Positions 45,402 to 53,784 are shown, counted from the first letter of the stretch. The stretch: DNA of 64,000 nucleotides from Burkholderia stabilis (GCF_001742165.1 NZ_CP016443.1:1612001-1676000), one strand, 5' to 3'. The notes: generated by a model from the letters alone, not told the origin. Numbers and translations are program-made.

Positions 45402-45435
45402 GGCACCCGTCGTCATGACGGGTGCCGTTTTTTTT
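45402..45435 (+). terminator. Rho-independent terminator of the RND operon
   Basis: A 10-bp stem GGCACCCGTC / GACGGGTGCC (45402-45411, 45417-45426) with a 5-base loop and eight Ts on the plus strand, 37 bases after the channel gene stop. Confidence 0.88.
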
Positions 45436-45451
45436 CCGTGTGCCCGGCCGA

Positions 45452-46627
45452 TCAGAACTTGTGACGAATACCGGCCGCGACCACGGCCTGACGATCGTTG
45501 CCCGACGCGGCGAGATTGAAGATCCCCGCGTTGCCGAGCACCGCGACGCCGTCCGCCCCCGTCACGCGCTGGTACACGCCTTCGAGATAAAGATCGGTGC
45601 GGCGCGACAGCGCATAGTCGGCCTGCAGCATGAACTGATTCCACTTCGGCTCGATATTGCGGCCCGCATCGTCGAAGCGGCCCTGCGTGAACGTGTACGA
45701 GCCGCCCAGCGAGAAGGCGGGCGTCAGGAAGTAGCGCCCGTTCAGCTCATAGTTGCTGAAGGTCAGCAACTGGCCGTTCACGGTGCCGTACGCGCCGCCC
45801 TGCGACAGCTCGCGCGGGTCGTTCAGGATCGTTCGCGTATAGACGAAGCCGATCGCCGCATGATCGAACGCATAATGCGCGCCGGCGCCGAAGGTGCGCC
45901 AGCGGCCGCCTGCCAGCATCGCATCGCCGTCCGAACTGCTCAGCGAGCCGCCCGTGTTCTGCGGCGCGTTCACGCCGCCCGGCTGGTTCGATTGCAGGTA
46001 CGCGACGGCGAGGTCGACCGGACCGTTCACGTACTGCGCGCCGACGCTGTACGCGTTGTTGTTGCTGAATCCGCCGCCCTGGTTGCTGAAGCCATAGGCG
46101 CCGCCGAACGTGAAGCCGCCATAGTCCGCGCTGCGGAACTTCACCGCGTTGTTCATCCGCGTGTCGTTCGCGAGGTTGTCGTTGTCGTACGGGTGATCGG
46201 CGAGGTTGCCGCCGAACCCCGAACCCGTCGCCGACAGTGGCGCCACGAAATCGACCAGGAAGTCGTACTGGCGGCCGAGCGTCACGGTCCCCCACTGGCG
46301 GCTCGCGAGACCGACCCACGCCTGGCGGCCGAACTCGTCGCCACCGTTGCCGAATTTGCCGTTCGCGACGTTGAAGCCGTTCTCGAGGGTGAACACGGCA
46401 GACAGGCCGCCGCCAAGATCTTCGTTGCCGCGCAGCCCCCAGCGCGACGTGCTGACGTTGCCGCTCTGCATGCCGTAGACGGGCCCTGCGCCGGCCGCCG
46501 ATTTCTGGTTGCTGATGTAGTCCAGGCCCGCGTCGATCGTGCCGTACAGCGTGACGCTGCTCTGCGCATGCGCCGCGCCCGCCAGCAGGCACGCGATCGC
46601 CGCCGGGATTGCCAGATGTTTCTTCAT
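45452..46627 (-). CDS. Gram-negative porin
   Basis: 391 residues. Signal peptide KKHLAIPAAIACLLAGAAHA, then QSSVTLYGTIDAGLDYISN and SRWGLRGNEDLGGGLSAVF; the C-terminus VAAGIRHKF ends in Phe as outer-membrane barrels do. It is similar in plan to the porin at 34493 but clearly a different paralogue. It converges on the RND operon terminator. The upstream gap 46628-46954 presumably contains its promoter. Confidence 0.92.
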   Translation of the reverse strand: MKKHLAIPAAIACLLAGAAHAQSSVTLYGTIDAGLDYISNQKSAAGAGPVYGMQSGNVSTSRWGLRGNEDLGGGLSAVFTLENGFNVANGKFGNGGDEFGRQAWVGLASRQWGTVTLGRQYDFLVDFVAPLSATGSGFGGNLADHPYDNDNLANDTRMNNAVKFRSADYGGFTFGGAYGFSNQGGGFSNNNAYSVGAQYVNGPVDLAVAYLQSNQPGGVNAPQNTGGSLSSSDGDAMLAGGRWRTFGAGAHYAFDHAAIGFVYTRTILNDPRELSQGGAYGTVNGQLLTFSNYELNGRYFLTPAFSLGGSYTFTQGRFDDAGRNIEPKWNQFMLQADYALSRRTDLYLEGVYQRVTGADGVAVLGNAGIFNLAASGNDRQAVVAAGIRHKF

Positions 46628-46954
46628 GATGGTTTCGCTAGAGTGGATCGGTCTTCTCGCATCGCCGGCCCGTGTAGCGTGGCCGATCCGTCTGCGATGC
46701 GATGGCGCCCAATTTAGGCAGCGGGCATGACAGCGCCGTTATCAAAACGGCCCGAAAAATGAAGCCTTCTTCATCCTCGCGATACGCCGGTTTCATGTCC
46801 GTGCAGATCGCGTCACCGCTGCATGAATTTCTTTTCACCCTGCGTATGCCGATCCGCTAGCGGCCCTTCTCTATGCTTGTCCTCAACCCGATGCGCGGCA
46901 TCGACACGCCGCGCCGGGGGATGAACCCAGTCAATCATCATGAGGAATCCGAAT
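46628..46954. other. Divergent intergenic region between porin and DUF4148 gene
   Basis: About 330 bases serving two divergent genes. It contains ATGAAG-CCTT-CTTCAT at 46759-46774, a 6-bp-arm inverted repeat that could be an operator for either gene. No further gene or hairpin is evident. Confidence 0.4.
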
Positions 46955-47227
46955 ATGAAAACCGCCAAGATCGCTGCCGCCGCCATGCTCGCCGCATTCA
47001 CCGCGCTGTCCGTTCCCGCGTTCGCGCAAACGTCCACCCAGGCGATGCAGATGACGCCGGCCGCCACCAAGGACGGCGTGCCCGGCGCACGGGCCGACGG
47101 CCAGTGGGTGCCACCGTATGGCCAGCCGATCCACGAGAAGACGCGCGCCGAAGTCTACGCGGAGCTCGTGCATGCCGAACAGGACGGGCAGCTCAAATAC
47201 CTGGACTCGACGCTCTATTCGCATTGA
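46955..47227 (+). CDS. DUF4148 small exported protein
   Basis: 90 residues. Signal peptide KTAKIAAAAMLAAFTALSVP with cleavage near AFA-QT, then a short linker and the DUF4148 core EKTRAEVYAELVHAEQDGQL. GAGGAA lies 7 bases before the ATG at 46955, which is preferred over the Met at 46940. Followed by a small lipoprotein gene on the same strand. Confidence 0.78.
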   Translation: MKTAKIAAAAMLAAFTALSVPAFAQTSTQAMQMTPAATKDGVPGARADGQWVPPYGQPIHEKTRAEVYAELVHAEQDGQLKYLDSTLYSH

Positions 47228-47321
47228 TGCGCGCGGCCTGGCGCGGGGTCCGGCTCACGCCGCCCGCGCTGTGCGCGCCGTCCGAGGCGCTGCCTCCTTT
47301 CAACCGTTTCGCCCGCCCGTC

Positions 47322-47477
47322 ATGAAGCTTCGTCCGTTGCTCGTTCGTTCCGCCCGCGTCGCGCTCGTCGCGATCGCTGCCGGCGTCATGCTGTCCGGCT
47401 GCGCCGCCGCGCAGCCCGACGGCCCCGGCGATTGTGTCGGCCCGCCCGATTTCTGCGTACCGTTCTTCGGGTCGTAA
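47322..47477 (+). CDS. Small lipoprotein (51 aa)
   Basis: 51 residues: a signal sequence (RSARVALVAIAAGVM) with lipobox LSGC, then a short Pro/Gly/Cys-rich tail (CVGPPDFCVPFFGS) with two further cysteines. The mature part is only about 24 residues. Family not recognised. It lies 95 bases after the DUF4148 gene and just before a terminator, so the pair may be one transcript. Confidence 0.62.
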   Translation: MKLRPLLVRSARVALVAIAAGVMLSGCAAAQPDGPGDCVGPPDFCVPFFGS

Positions 47478-47495
47478 TTTGGCTCGTCAATGCGC

Positions 47496-47533
47496 GACGG
47501 GCGCGCTGCCATCGGCAGGGCGCCCGTCGTTTT
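47496..47533 (+). terminator. Terminator after small lipoprotein gene
   Basis: GACGGGCGC (47496-47504) pairs with GCGCCCGTC (47520-47528); inside it CTGCC pairs with GGCAG around an ATC loop, leaving one G-G mismatch. A GTTTT tail follows. It lies 19 bases after the lipoprotein stop. Confidence 0.7.
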
Positions 47534-47563
47534 CGTGCTGCGGCGCGCATCGCGGCCGCGCGG

Positions 47564-48247
47564 TTACGCATCCGGTATCGTCACCTGATAGCCGTAGCGA
47601 CTCACCGTATCGATCCGCACACCGGGCAAATACCGCGCGAGCTTTCGGCGCAACCGCGACACCACGAGATTGACGCTCGATGGATCGACGTCCTCCTTGT
47701 CCTGCCACACGTAACGAATCAACTGATCGCGCGGCACCGGCGCGTTCGGGTGGCGCATCAGGCATTCGAGCAACAGGCATTCGCGGCGCGTCACGGCCAG
47801 GCGCAGCTTGCCGTCCTTGAGTTCGCGCACGAGCATCTCGACGGCGGACGCCGCCGCGACCGGGCCTTCCGCGTCACGCGGCCCGGCCAGCCGCTGCAAC
47901 GCCTGCAGGCGCTCGTGCAGTTCGATGAACGAATACGGCGCGCCGAAGCACGCGTCGGCGCCCGCGCGCAACACACGGATGCGCTCGCGCGCCGATGCCT
48001 GGCTGATCAGCACCACCAGCGCCGCGCCACGGCCGTCGGCAACGAAACGCGGCAGCATCGCGATCAGCGCCGCATCGCTGCCCGGCTCGAAGGCCGTTGC
48101 GACGATCGCGTCGAACGCCTCTTGCGATGCGAGGAACAGGCCGTCGCGCAGATCGTCGGCACGCTGCAGGCTGTGCCCGCTCTCCTGCAGCGCCTTGTGC
48201 AGCCACGATGCTTCCGGGTGCGGCGAAGTCACGAGCAGGACACGCAT
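47564..48247 (-). CDS. OmpR-type response-regulator-like protein with degenerate receiver
   Basis: 227 residues. The winged-helix C-terminus is intact (VTRRECLLLECLMRHPNAPV, SSVNLVVSRLRRKL, SRYGYQVTIP). The receiver domain lacks the phosphorylation machinery: the N-terminal acidic pair is replaced (VTSPHPE), the phosphoacceptor position reads Thr (FDAIVATAFEP) and the conserved Lys is Ala (ACFGAPYSF). It should therefore act without aspartyl phosphorylation. It follows the kinase gene by 58 bases, so it is probably the third gene of that operon. Confidence 0.82.
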   Translation of the reverse strand: MRVLLVTSPHPEASWLHKALQESGHSLQRADDLRDGLFLASQEAFDAIVATAFEPGSDAALIAMLPRFVADGRGAALVVLISQASARERIRVLRAGADACFGAPYSFIELHERLQALQRLAGPRDAEGPVAAASAVEMLVRELKDGKLRLAVTRRECLLLECLMRHPNAPVPRDQLIRYVWQDKEDVDPSSVNLVVSRLRRKLARYLPGVRIDTVSRYGYQVTIPDA

Positions 48248-48305
48248 CGTCAATCGGCCTCTTTGCAGGAATACGCACACACGTGCAAGCGCATGCGAAC
48301 GACCG

Positions 48306-49739
48306 TCATGCCAGCGACCTCGGCCAGCATTCGATCGTCACGCGCGTGCCGGGCTCGGCATTGCCGATGCGCAACGTGAAGTCGTGCACGTTGACGACCG
48401 TCGATACGATGCTCAGGCCGAGCCCGGCTCCCGCGAGATGGCCGGTACGGCGGCTGCGGTAGCGATGCTGCAACACGGCCTCGCGCTCGTTTGCCGCGAT
48501 ACCCGGGCCGTTGTCGACCACGTCGATGCGCGGGCCGGACGGCGTGTCATGAAGCTCCAGGCGCACGGTGTCGCCCGACGTCGTGTACTTCAGCGCGTTG
48601 TCGAGCAGGTTGGTGAGCGCCTCGAACAGCAGCGCACGGTCACCGTGAATCGGCGTGACGGGTTCGACGAGCACCACGAAATGGATGGCGCGGCTGTCCG
48701 CGAGCGGCTCGAACAGTTGCCCGACGTCCGTGACGAGATCCTCCAGCGCCAGCTCGGCGAATCCGCCGCGCCGCTGCAACGAACCGATTTCGGCAATGCG
48801 CAGCATCGCGCGAAACCGGCTGAGCAGCACGTCGGTCTCGTTGCGCGCACGCGCGACGAGGCTCGCCAGCGCGGCATCGTCGAGCCCGTCCGCGCGCTCC
48901 GCCGCGTGCGCGAGCAGCGTATGCACGTGCGCGAGCGGCGTACGCAGGTCGTGCGCAATGCCGTCGCAAACGCCCTTCACCTCGTTCATCAGGCGCTCGA
49001 CTTCCTCGAGCATGTGGTTGACGAGATGCGACAGCAGGTCGATTTCGTCATGCCCGCCGATCGGCAGCCGCTGCCCGAGGTCGCCCTGCGCGATGCGCTG
49101 CGTGATACGCCGGACCTCCTTCAGGCGCCGCATCTGCCGAACGCTGAGGATCAGGCCGCCGACCACGCCCGCGCCGAGGCAGAACAGCCCGCCGCCGACC
49201 AACGCCTGGATGATCGCCGCGCGAATCCTCAGGATGTGCGTCAGGTCGCGCCCGAGGACCAGCACGTCGCCGTTGGCGCGCCGCTCCGCCATCGTGCGGA
49301 CGACCGGCGGCACCTGGTCACCGGCGATCGTCATCGTGTGATCGAGCGTCACGCCGTTGCGATCCGGCCGGATGCCGTCGGGCATCGCCAGCACGTCGCC
49401 GGCGATATGCTTGCCGTCGGCGGTGAAGAGCCCGTAATAGTTGGTGTGCATGTGCTCGTGCTCGATCCGGTGCTGGATCGCGGCAGGCAACTGGCTGTCC
49501 TCGATCGAATCGAAGTAGAGCATCTGCCAGTCGATCACCGTATCGGTTTCGCGCTCCATGTCGTGCGTGATGACCGATGCGATGAAACCGAGCAACAACA
49601 TGACCGAGACGGAAAACGTCACGGCATAGACCGACACGAGCCGGAACGTGCTGGAGTACCAGCGCCGCTTCGGCGCCGGCTGGACGTGATTCACGGAGGA
49701 CGTCAAGGTAACGGACTCAGCCAAGAATGTAGCCGGCAC
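48306..49739 (-). CDS. Two-component sensor histidine kinase
   Basis: 477 residues. TM1 is about 37-58 and TM2 about 178-200, with a ~120-residue periplasmic sensor loop between them, then HAMP, DHp with H263 in GIAHDLRTPL, and HATPase with NLLDNALKY, DNGPGI and GAGLGLSIV. The periplasmic loop has a His cluster (QHRIEHEHMH, residues 89-98) suggestive of metal or pH sensing. The GTG at 49739 overlaps the response regulator stop by 23 bases; no strong ribosome site is visible, so translation is probably coupled. Confidence 0.9.
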   Translation of the reverse strand: MPATFLAESVTLTSSVNHVQPAPKRRWYSSTFRLVSVYAVTFSVSVMLLLGFIASVITHDMERETDTVIDWQMLYFDSIEDSQLPAAIQHRIEHEHMHTNYYGLFTADGKHIAGDVLAMPDGIRPDRNGVTLDHTMTIAGDQVPPVVRTMAERRANGDVLVLGRDLTHILRIRAAIIQALVGGGLFCLGAGVVGGLILSVRQMRRLKEVRRITQRIAQGDLGQRLPIGGHDEIDLLSHLVNHMLEEVERLMNEVKGVCDGIAHDLRTPLAHVHTLLAHAAERADGLDDAALASLVARARNETDVLLSRFRAMLRIAEIGSLQRRGGFAELALEDLVTDVGQLFEPLADSRAIHFVVLVEPVTPIHGDRALLFEALTNLLDNALKYTTSGDTVRLELHDTPSGPRIDVVDNGPGIAANEREAVLQHRYRSRRTGHLAGAGLGLSIVSTVVNVHDFTLRIGNAEPGTRVTIECWPRSLA

Positions 49740-50394
49740 CGCGTACCGTCTGGATCATCTGCTTCGCGTCGGGCGGATCGATCTTCTTGCGCAGCCGGCC
49801 CATGTGCACTTCGATCAGGTTGGTGCCGGGATCGAAGTGATAACCCCATACGGCCTCGAACAGCATCGTCCGCGTGATGGTCTGCCCGGCGTTGCGCATC
49901 ATGTATTCGAGGACGCGGTATTCGGTCGGCAACAGCGCGATTTCCTCGCCGTCGCGAAACACCTTGCGCGAGATCAGGTCGAGCTTGAGCGGGCCGACGC
50001 TCAGGGTCGTGTCGAACGGCGCCGGCGCGCTCTGGCTCCGGCGCAGCAGCACCTCGAGGCGCGCCGCCATTTCCTCGGGATCGAAAGGTTTGGTCAGGTA
50101 ATCGTCACCGCCCGCACGCAGGCCGCGAACCCGTTCGTCGACATCGCCGAGCGCGCTCAGCATCAGCACGGGCGTGCGCACGCCGACGCTGCGCATCGTG
50201 GTCAGGATCGTGAGGCCGTCGACGACGGGCAACATCCGGTCGAGCGTGATCACGTCGAATTCGTTGCCGAGCGCGCGGGCCATGCCGTCGCGTCCGTTCG
50301 CGACCCATTCGACCGTGAAGCCGCGGCCTTTCAGCTCTCTTACTATTTCGTTCGCGGTGATTTCGTCGTCTTCGATCGTGAGTACGTGCGCCAT
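49717..50394 (-). CDS. OmpR/PhoB-family response regulator
   Basis: 225 residues starting MAHVLTIEDDEITANEI. Phosphoacceptor D52 is in VITLDRMLP, the Lys in DYLTKPF, and the winged helix has LLPTEYRVLEYMMRNAGQTI. It is strongly similar over its length to the orphan regulator at 38618, with nearly identical recognition regions. It forms an operon with the kinase. An upstream Met at 50463 is a possible longer start, but the family start at 50394 is preferred. Confidence 0.9.
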   Translation of the reverse strand: MAHVLTIEDDEITANEIVRELKGRGFTVEWVANGRDGMARALGNEFDVITLDRMLPVVDGLTILTTMRSVGVRTPVLMLSALGDVDERVRGLRAGGDDYLTKPFDPEEMAARLEVLLRRSQSAPAPFDTTLSVGPLKLDLISRKVFRDGEEIALLPTEYRVLEYMMRNAGQTITRTMLFEAVWGYHFDPGTNLIEVHMGRLRKKIDPPDAKQMIQTVRGAGYILG

Positions 50395-50748
50395 GGCCGC
50401 ACCATTCTCGGCCGGCTTGTTGGGCAGGGCCGGTTGGTTACCCGGCGAAATTGATGGTGCCATATACGATTCTCGTCTTCAGCGAAGGGCAGTGCACGCT
50501 TCGACATCCGACGGCCGATCGCGTTCGGATGGAGACTACACGCGCGTGCGTAAATCGTGCGCGTCGACTTCATGAAGAAAATTTCATATACGGCGATGCC
50601 GCGGCGCAGCCATTGCCCGCCGGGGCGGCAGGTGCCCGCGAACGGTCCCGCACTCGAAGCGTTGCGACACGATGCCGCACGGCCCGCTGCCATCAGGCGC
50701 GCACGGTTGCGGTCGATCGCCTTCGACCGCTGGAAACGACGCGTGCAA
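50395..50748. other. Leader region of the two-component operon
   Basis: About 350 bases without a convincing gene. It should contain the minus-strand promoter of the response regulator. CTTCATGAAG, a 10-bp palindrome, is at 50568-50577 and also occurs at 36208-36217 upstream of the 124-residue hypothetical protein gene. Confidence 0.4.
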
Positions 50749-50958
50749 TCAACCCTGTTGCGGCGCCCCTTCAGCCTTGTCGACTCGACGGGATGCGACA
50801 CGATGCGCGGCATCCTCCGCACGATGCAGGCGTTCGACCTTCGTATGCGCGAGCGTCGCATCGGCAATCGCGAGCCCCGTTCCCTGAACCTTCGCGAACA
50901 CCAGCGCCGGTGAGCACACCAGCGCGACGAGCGCGGCCATCCTGACGATCGTTTTCAT
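50749..50958 (-). CDS. Small exported protein (69 aa)
   Basis: 69 residues with a signal peptide (KTIVRMAALVALVCSPALVF, cleavage near FAK) and a charged, helical mature part of about 48 residues rich in His, Arg and Ala. Family not recognised. It is on the same strand as, and about 350 bases upstream of, the two-component operon, and faces a DUF4148 gene across a 277-base gap. Confidence 0.5.
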   Translation of the reverse strand: MKTIVRMAALVALVCSPALVFAKVQGTGLAIADATLAHTKVERLHRAEDAAHRVASRRVDKAEGAPQQG

Positions 50959-51115
50959 TGCATTACCCCGATGCGGGCCGCGCCATGCGCAGCGCCGATT
51001 GATCACCGGCTCGACGATACGCATGTGCCGCTAACCATTCGGCAGCACGCACGTGAAGGATTCTTTAACGTCCGGTGCGCGCGGCGACGCGGCCCTCCGG
51101 CACGGCGAATCCGCA

Positions 51116-51133
51116 TAAAACTTGTTTCATCTT
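51116..51133 (+). promoter_or_regulatory. 18-bp motif upstream of DUF4148 gene (shared with 39310-39327)
   Basis: TAAAACTTGTTTCATCTT, 102 bases before the ATG at 51236, is identical to the sequence upstream of the RND pump gene. GATACG lies about 20 bases after TTGTTT and could be part of a -10 region. It is a likely target of the OmpR-type regulators at 38618 and 49717. Confidence 0.6.
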
Positions 51134-51235
51134 CGCGCTGCCGTTTCGATACGGCGCGGTGCCTAACCTACGTCCTGCAGTCGACGTTGGCATCCCACCG
51201 TACGGCCCGTTCACAACGCTTCCCAGGAGTCGAAG

Positions 51236-51541
51236 ATGAATCACCCCGCCCGTTACCTCGCCTGTGCCGCCCTGCTGGTATTGAGCGTCTCCGCGCACGC
51301 TGCGCCGAAGCTCACGTCGGCGCAGTGCAACGACTATCCGTTCGTCCACACGAAAGGCCCGGTCTCCCATCGGCAACTGATCAACGAGCTGAACGAACTG
51401 GAGGCGGTGGGTTACAACCCGTCGTCGGGCGACGAGAGCAGTTACCCGGACGATATCGACTCGGCGCAGGCGCGCCTGATGCAGCAGTATCAGAAGGACT
51501 GCGCCGGCGCGGCCAATACCGTCGCATCGAACGGCAACTGA
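51236..51541 (+). CDS. DUF4148 small exported protein
   Basis: 101 residues. Signal peptide RYLACAALLVLSVSAHA, then a mature protein with PVSHRQLINELNELEAVGYN and SSYPDDIDSAQARL, the DUF4148 core, plus two cysteines (Cys at AQCNDY and KDCAG) that could form a disulfide. AGGAG lies 6 bases before the ATG. It is the third DUF4148 gene here and the only one with the shared 18-bp promoter motif. Confidence 0.85.
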   Translation: MNHPARYLACAALLVLSVSAHAAPKLTSAQCNDYPFVHTKGPVSHRQLINELNELEAVGYNPSSGDESSYPDDIDSAQARLMQQYQKDCAGAANTVASNGN

Positions 51542-51570
51542 CACGCTACCGGCAACCGATCTCCGAGTTT

Positions 51571-51602
51571 GCGCGCGTGCCTGACGGCCGCGCGCTTTTT
51601 TT
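51571..51602 (+). terminator. Rho-independent terminator after DUF4148 gene
   Basis: GCGCGCG and GCC pair with GGC and CGCGCGC around a TGAC loop with one bulged T, followed by seven Ts on the plus strand, 30 bases after the stop at 51541. Nothing else is evident up to 51845. Confidence 0.75.
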
Positions 51603-51845
51603 CATGAGCCGGCCGATCACCGTGTGCGGCCATCCGCGGGTTTGTCCTGCACGTAGTGGCCGACCTTGAAATACAGCGAGATGCCGCGCCATGAATCGAC
51701 TGCATGGTCGAAGGTTCGCGTCGATGCGGCCGAATCGCTTCGGATGTGACTCCGGGAGCCGCTGCACGAAAGCCATGAGAATACCCGCGGTGCTCCCTGG
51801 TCGACATCGGACGACGAGAAGATGCGTCCGCAACGCTCCCCGCCT

Positions 51846-52736
51846 TCAACCCTTCATCCGAGGCGCCACGATCCGCGCAAAAGCCTGCGCGAGCACGGTA
51901 GGTTCGATCGGCAACACCAGCGCGCAAACCGACTTCGCATCGTCATCCGAAATCGGCACGAATGCGACACCGTCGACGCCGAGACCGGCCATCCGCCGCG
52001 GCACGATCGCGATGCCCTGCCCGGCCGCGACGAGATTCAGCATCGATGTCTTCGGCGACACGATTCTGGCGGCGGTCGGCACGAACCCGCGCTTCAGGCA
52101 AAGATCGAGCACGACGCGCGCCAGACCGCCCCGCTCGCGATGCACGGCCGATACGAACGGTTCCCGTTGCAGCCGCGATATCGTCATGCGCTTTCGTCCG
52201 GCGAGCGGATGATCGACCGGCAATGCAACGCACAGCCGCTCGGCCGCGAGTTCGACGAAACGCACCCGCGCATCGCGCCGAAGCACCGGCAACCGGACGA
52301 TGCCGACATCCGCATTGCCGTTCGCGATTTCCGATACCTGTTCCTCCGACGACGCCCGGTCGAGATCGATGCGCGCGCCGGGGCAATCGCGCATGAAGCG
52401 GTCGAGATCCGCCATCAGGCTGTTGACGGGAATCGTGCTGGAATGCAGCAGCCGCAGCACGCCCGCTTCGCCGCGCGACAGTTGCACGCCTTCGTCGGCG
52501 GCGGCGGTCAGCATCGCCGGAACCGACGCGACGCGATCGCGGTACACGGCCCCGGCCGGCGTGAGCCGCACACCCCTCGGCTCGCGCTCGAACAGCATGA
52601 ACCCGAGTTCGTCCTCCAGCTGACCGATCTGCCTGCTGAGGGCCGACTGCGCGATGTAGAGCGCGGCCGCGGCCGGCGTGAAGCCGCCGAGATCGGCCAC
52701 GGTCAGGAAGTACTGGATTTGCCTCAGGGATGGCAT
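51846..52736 (-). CDS. LysR-family transcriptional regulator
   Basis: 296 residues starting MPSLRQIQYFLTVADLGGFT with helix-turn-helix AAAALYIAQSALSRQIGQLE; effector domain about 90-290. It is divergent from a small YdcZ-type transporter gene 126 bases away and is a likely regulator of it. The start at 52736 is the family N-terminus; 41 upstream in-frame codons look non-coding. Confidence 0.88.
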   Translation of the reverse strand: MPSLRQIQYFLTVADLGGFTPAAAALYIAQSALSRQIGQLEDELGFMLFEREPRGVRLTPAGAVYRDRVASVPAMLTAAADEGVQLSRGEAGVLRLLHSSTIPVNSLMADLDRFMRDCPGARIDLDRASSEEQVSEIANGNADVGIVRLPVLRRDARVRFVELAAERLCVALPVDHPLAGRKRMTISRLQREPFVSAVHRERGGLARVVLDLCLKRGFVPTAARIVSPKTSMLNLVAAGQGIAIVPRRMAGLGVDGVAFVPISDDDAKSVCALVLPIEPTVLAQAFARIVAPRMKG

Positions 52737-52768
52737 GCCGAAACGAGATGGATAAGCGCCGAATTTGA

Positions 52769-52781
52769 TATTTGTCTTATA
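52769..52781. promoter_or_regulatory. Possible LysR box in divergent promoter
   Basis: TAT-N7-ATA (52769-52781) in the 126-base gap between lysR and the transporter gene, fitting the short dyad often bound by LysR proteins (T-N11-A). Pattern match only. Confidence 0.35.
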
Positions 52782-52862
52782 CCGGGGTGCTCCGCAGAAT
52801 GGAAGTCTTCCGGGCCGAAATCGCGAAATCGCGATGAAAGCCAGCGCCTTCCGGAGCATTCG

Positions 52863-53312
52863 ATGTCAGCGACTACCCTTCTGTCGTACCTTCTCGTCGT
52901 TGCCGCCGGCGTCAGCGTCGCGTTGCAGCAAGTGCTCAACGCGAACCTGCGCGCGCAACTGGGTTCACCGTGGTGGGCCGGATCGGTGAGCTATCTCGTC
53001 GGCCTGATCGTGATGCTTGCCGTCGCGATGCTCGCGCCGTCGCCGCGCCTCGGCGGCGTGCTCCCGGCGACAGGCTCGTGGTTCAGCTGGACAGGCGGGT
53101 TTTTCGGCGCCGTGTTCGTCGGCGTCGCGGTGCTGATGGTGCCGCGGCTCGGCGCGGCGACGACGCTTGCGCTGATCGTCGTCGGGCAGATGGTCGGCGC
53201 GCTCGCATTCGATCATTTCGGCCTGTTCGGCGTCCGGCAGCATTCGGCCGGCCTGATCCGCATCGCCGGCGCCGCATGCCTCATCGTCGGCGTCGTGCTC
53301 GTGCGCGCGTGA
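52863..53312 (+). CDS. DMT-superfamily transporter, YdcZ/DUF606 type
   Basis: 149 residues with five hydrophobic segments, from LLSYLLVVAAGVSVALQQVL to AGAACLIVGVVLV. DUF606 proteins are half-size members of the drug/metabolite transporter superfamily. RLGAATTLALIVVGQMVGAL is the family hallmark. The substrate is unknown. It is divergent from a LysR gene that probably controls it. Confidence 0.83.
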   Translation: MSATTLLSYLLVVAAGVSVALQQVLNANLRAQLGSPWWAGSVSYLVGLIVMLAVAMLAPSPRLGGVLPATGSWFSWTGGFFGAVFVGVAVLMVPRLGAATTLALIVVGQMVGALAFDHFGLFGVRQHSAGLIRIAGAACLIVGVVLVRA

Positions 53313-53367
53313 CACGCGAAGCGAACGCGTGCCCGGCCGGGCATCGAATCCCGGTCGCGCCGACCGT

Positions 53368-53688
53368 TCAGCCCGACGCGCGGTGCGGATTGCAGTCCGC
53401 CACGTATTCCGCGTGCTCGCCGTTCACGCTCACGACGAGCGTCGCGTGGCAGGTATCGTCCGGCCCGACGCTCAGTTGCATCGTCCCGAGCGGCTTGTCT
53501 TCACCGTCGGCGAGCCGCGACTGGCCAGAGCGGGTGAGCGTGACCGAACCTGTCCCGCCGGCCTTCGTCACCAGCAGGCGATAGGACAGATCGAGCGACG
53601 CGGCCGCGCGCACATGCGGCACGATGTTCACGCCGCCAGCACTGGCGGCAATGTCGAAATAGGCATTCAGATCGTGAATTCCAACCAT
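53368..53688 (-). CDS. CsgH-like curli assembly inhibitor/chaperone
   Basis: 106 residues. A beta-rich sequence with AAASLDLSYRLLVTKAGGTG, SVTLTRSGQSRL and CHATLVVSVNGEHAEYVAD matches the small CsgH/CsgC immunoglobulin-like family, which in other bacteria blocks premature curlin polymerisation in the periplasm. No clear signal peptide is seen at the chosen start (MVGIHDLNAYF), which is odd for a periplasmic protein. It follows csgA but is separated from it by a terminator. Confidence 0.65.
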   Translation of the reverse strand: MVGIHDLNAYFDIAASAGGVNIVPHVRAAASLDLSYRLLVTKAGGTGSVTLTRSGQSRLADGEDKPLGTMQLSVGPDDTCHATLVVSVNGEHAEYVADCNPHRASG

Positions 53689-53751
53689 GATCGCTCCGTG
53701 TCGAACGACGCGCGATCGGCGCACAACGCGATACGCCGGCCGCGCATGAAA

Positions 53752-53784
53752 CAAAAAAAGCCGAACGGGCGACCGTTCGGCTTT
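53752..53784 (-). terminator. Rho-independent terminator after csgA
   Basis: A 12-bp stem AAAGCCGAACGG / CCGTTCGGCTTT (53757-53768, 53773-53784) with a GCGA loop. On the minus strand the stem is followed by a run of Ts (complement of the As at 53753-53759). It lies 20 bases after the csgA stop and before the csgH-like gene. Confidence 0.88.
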
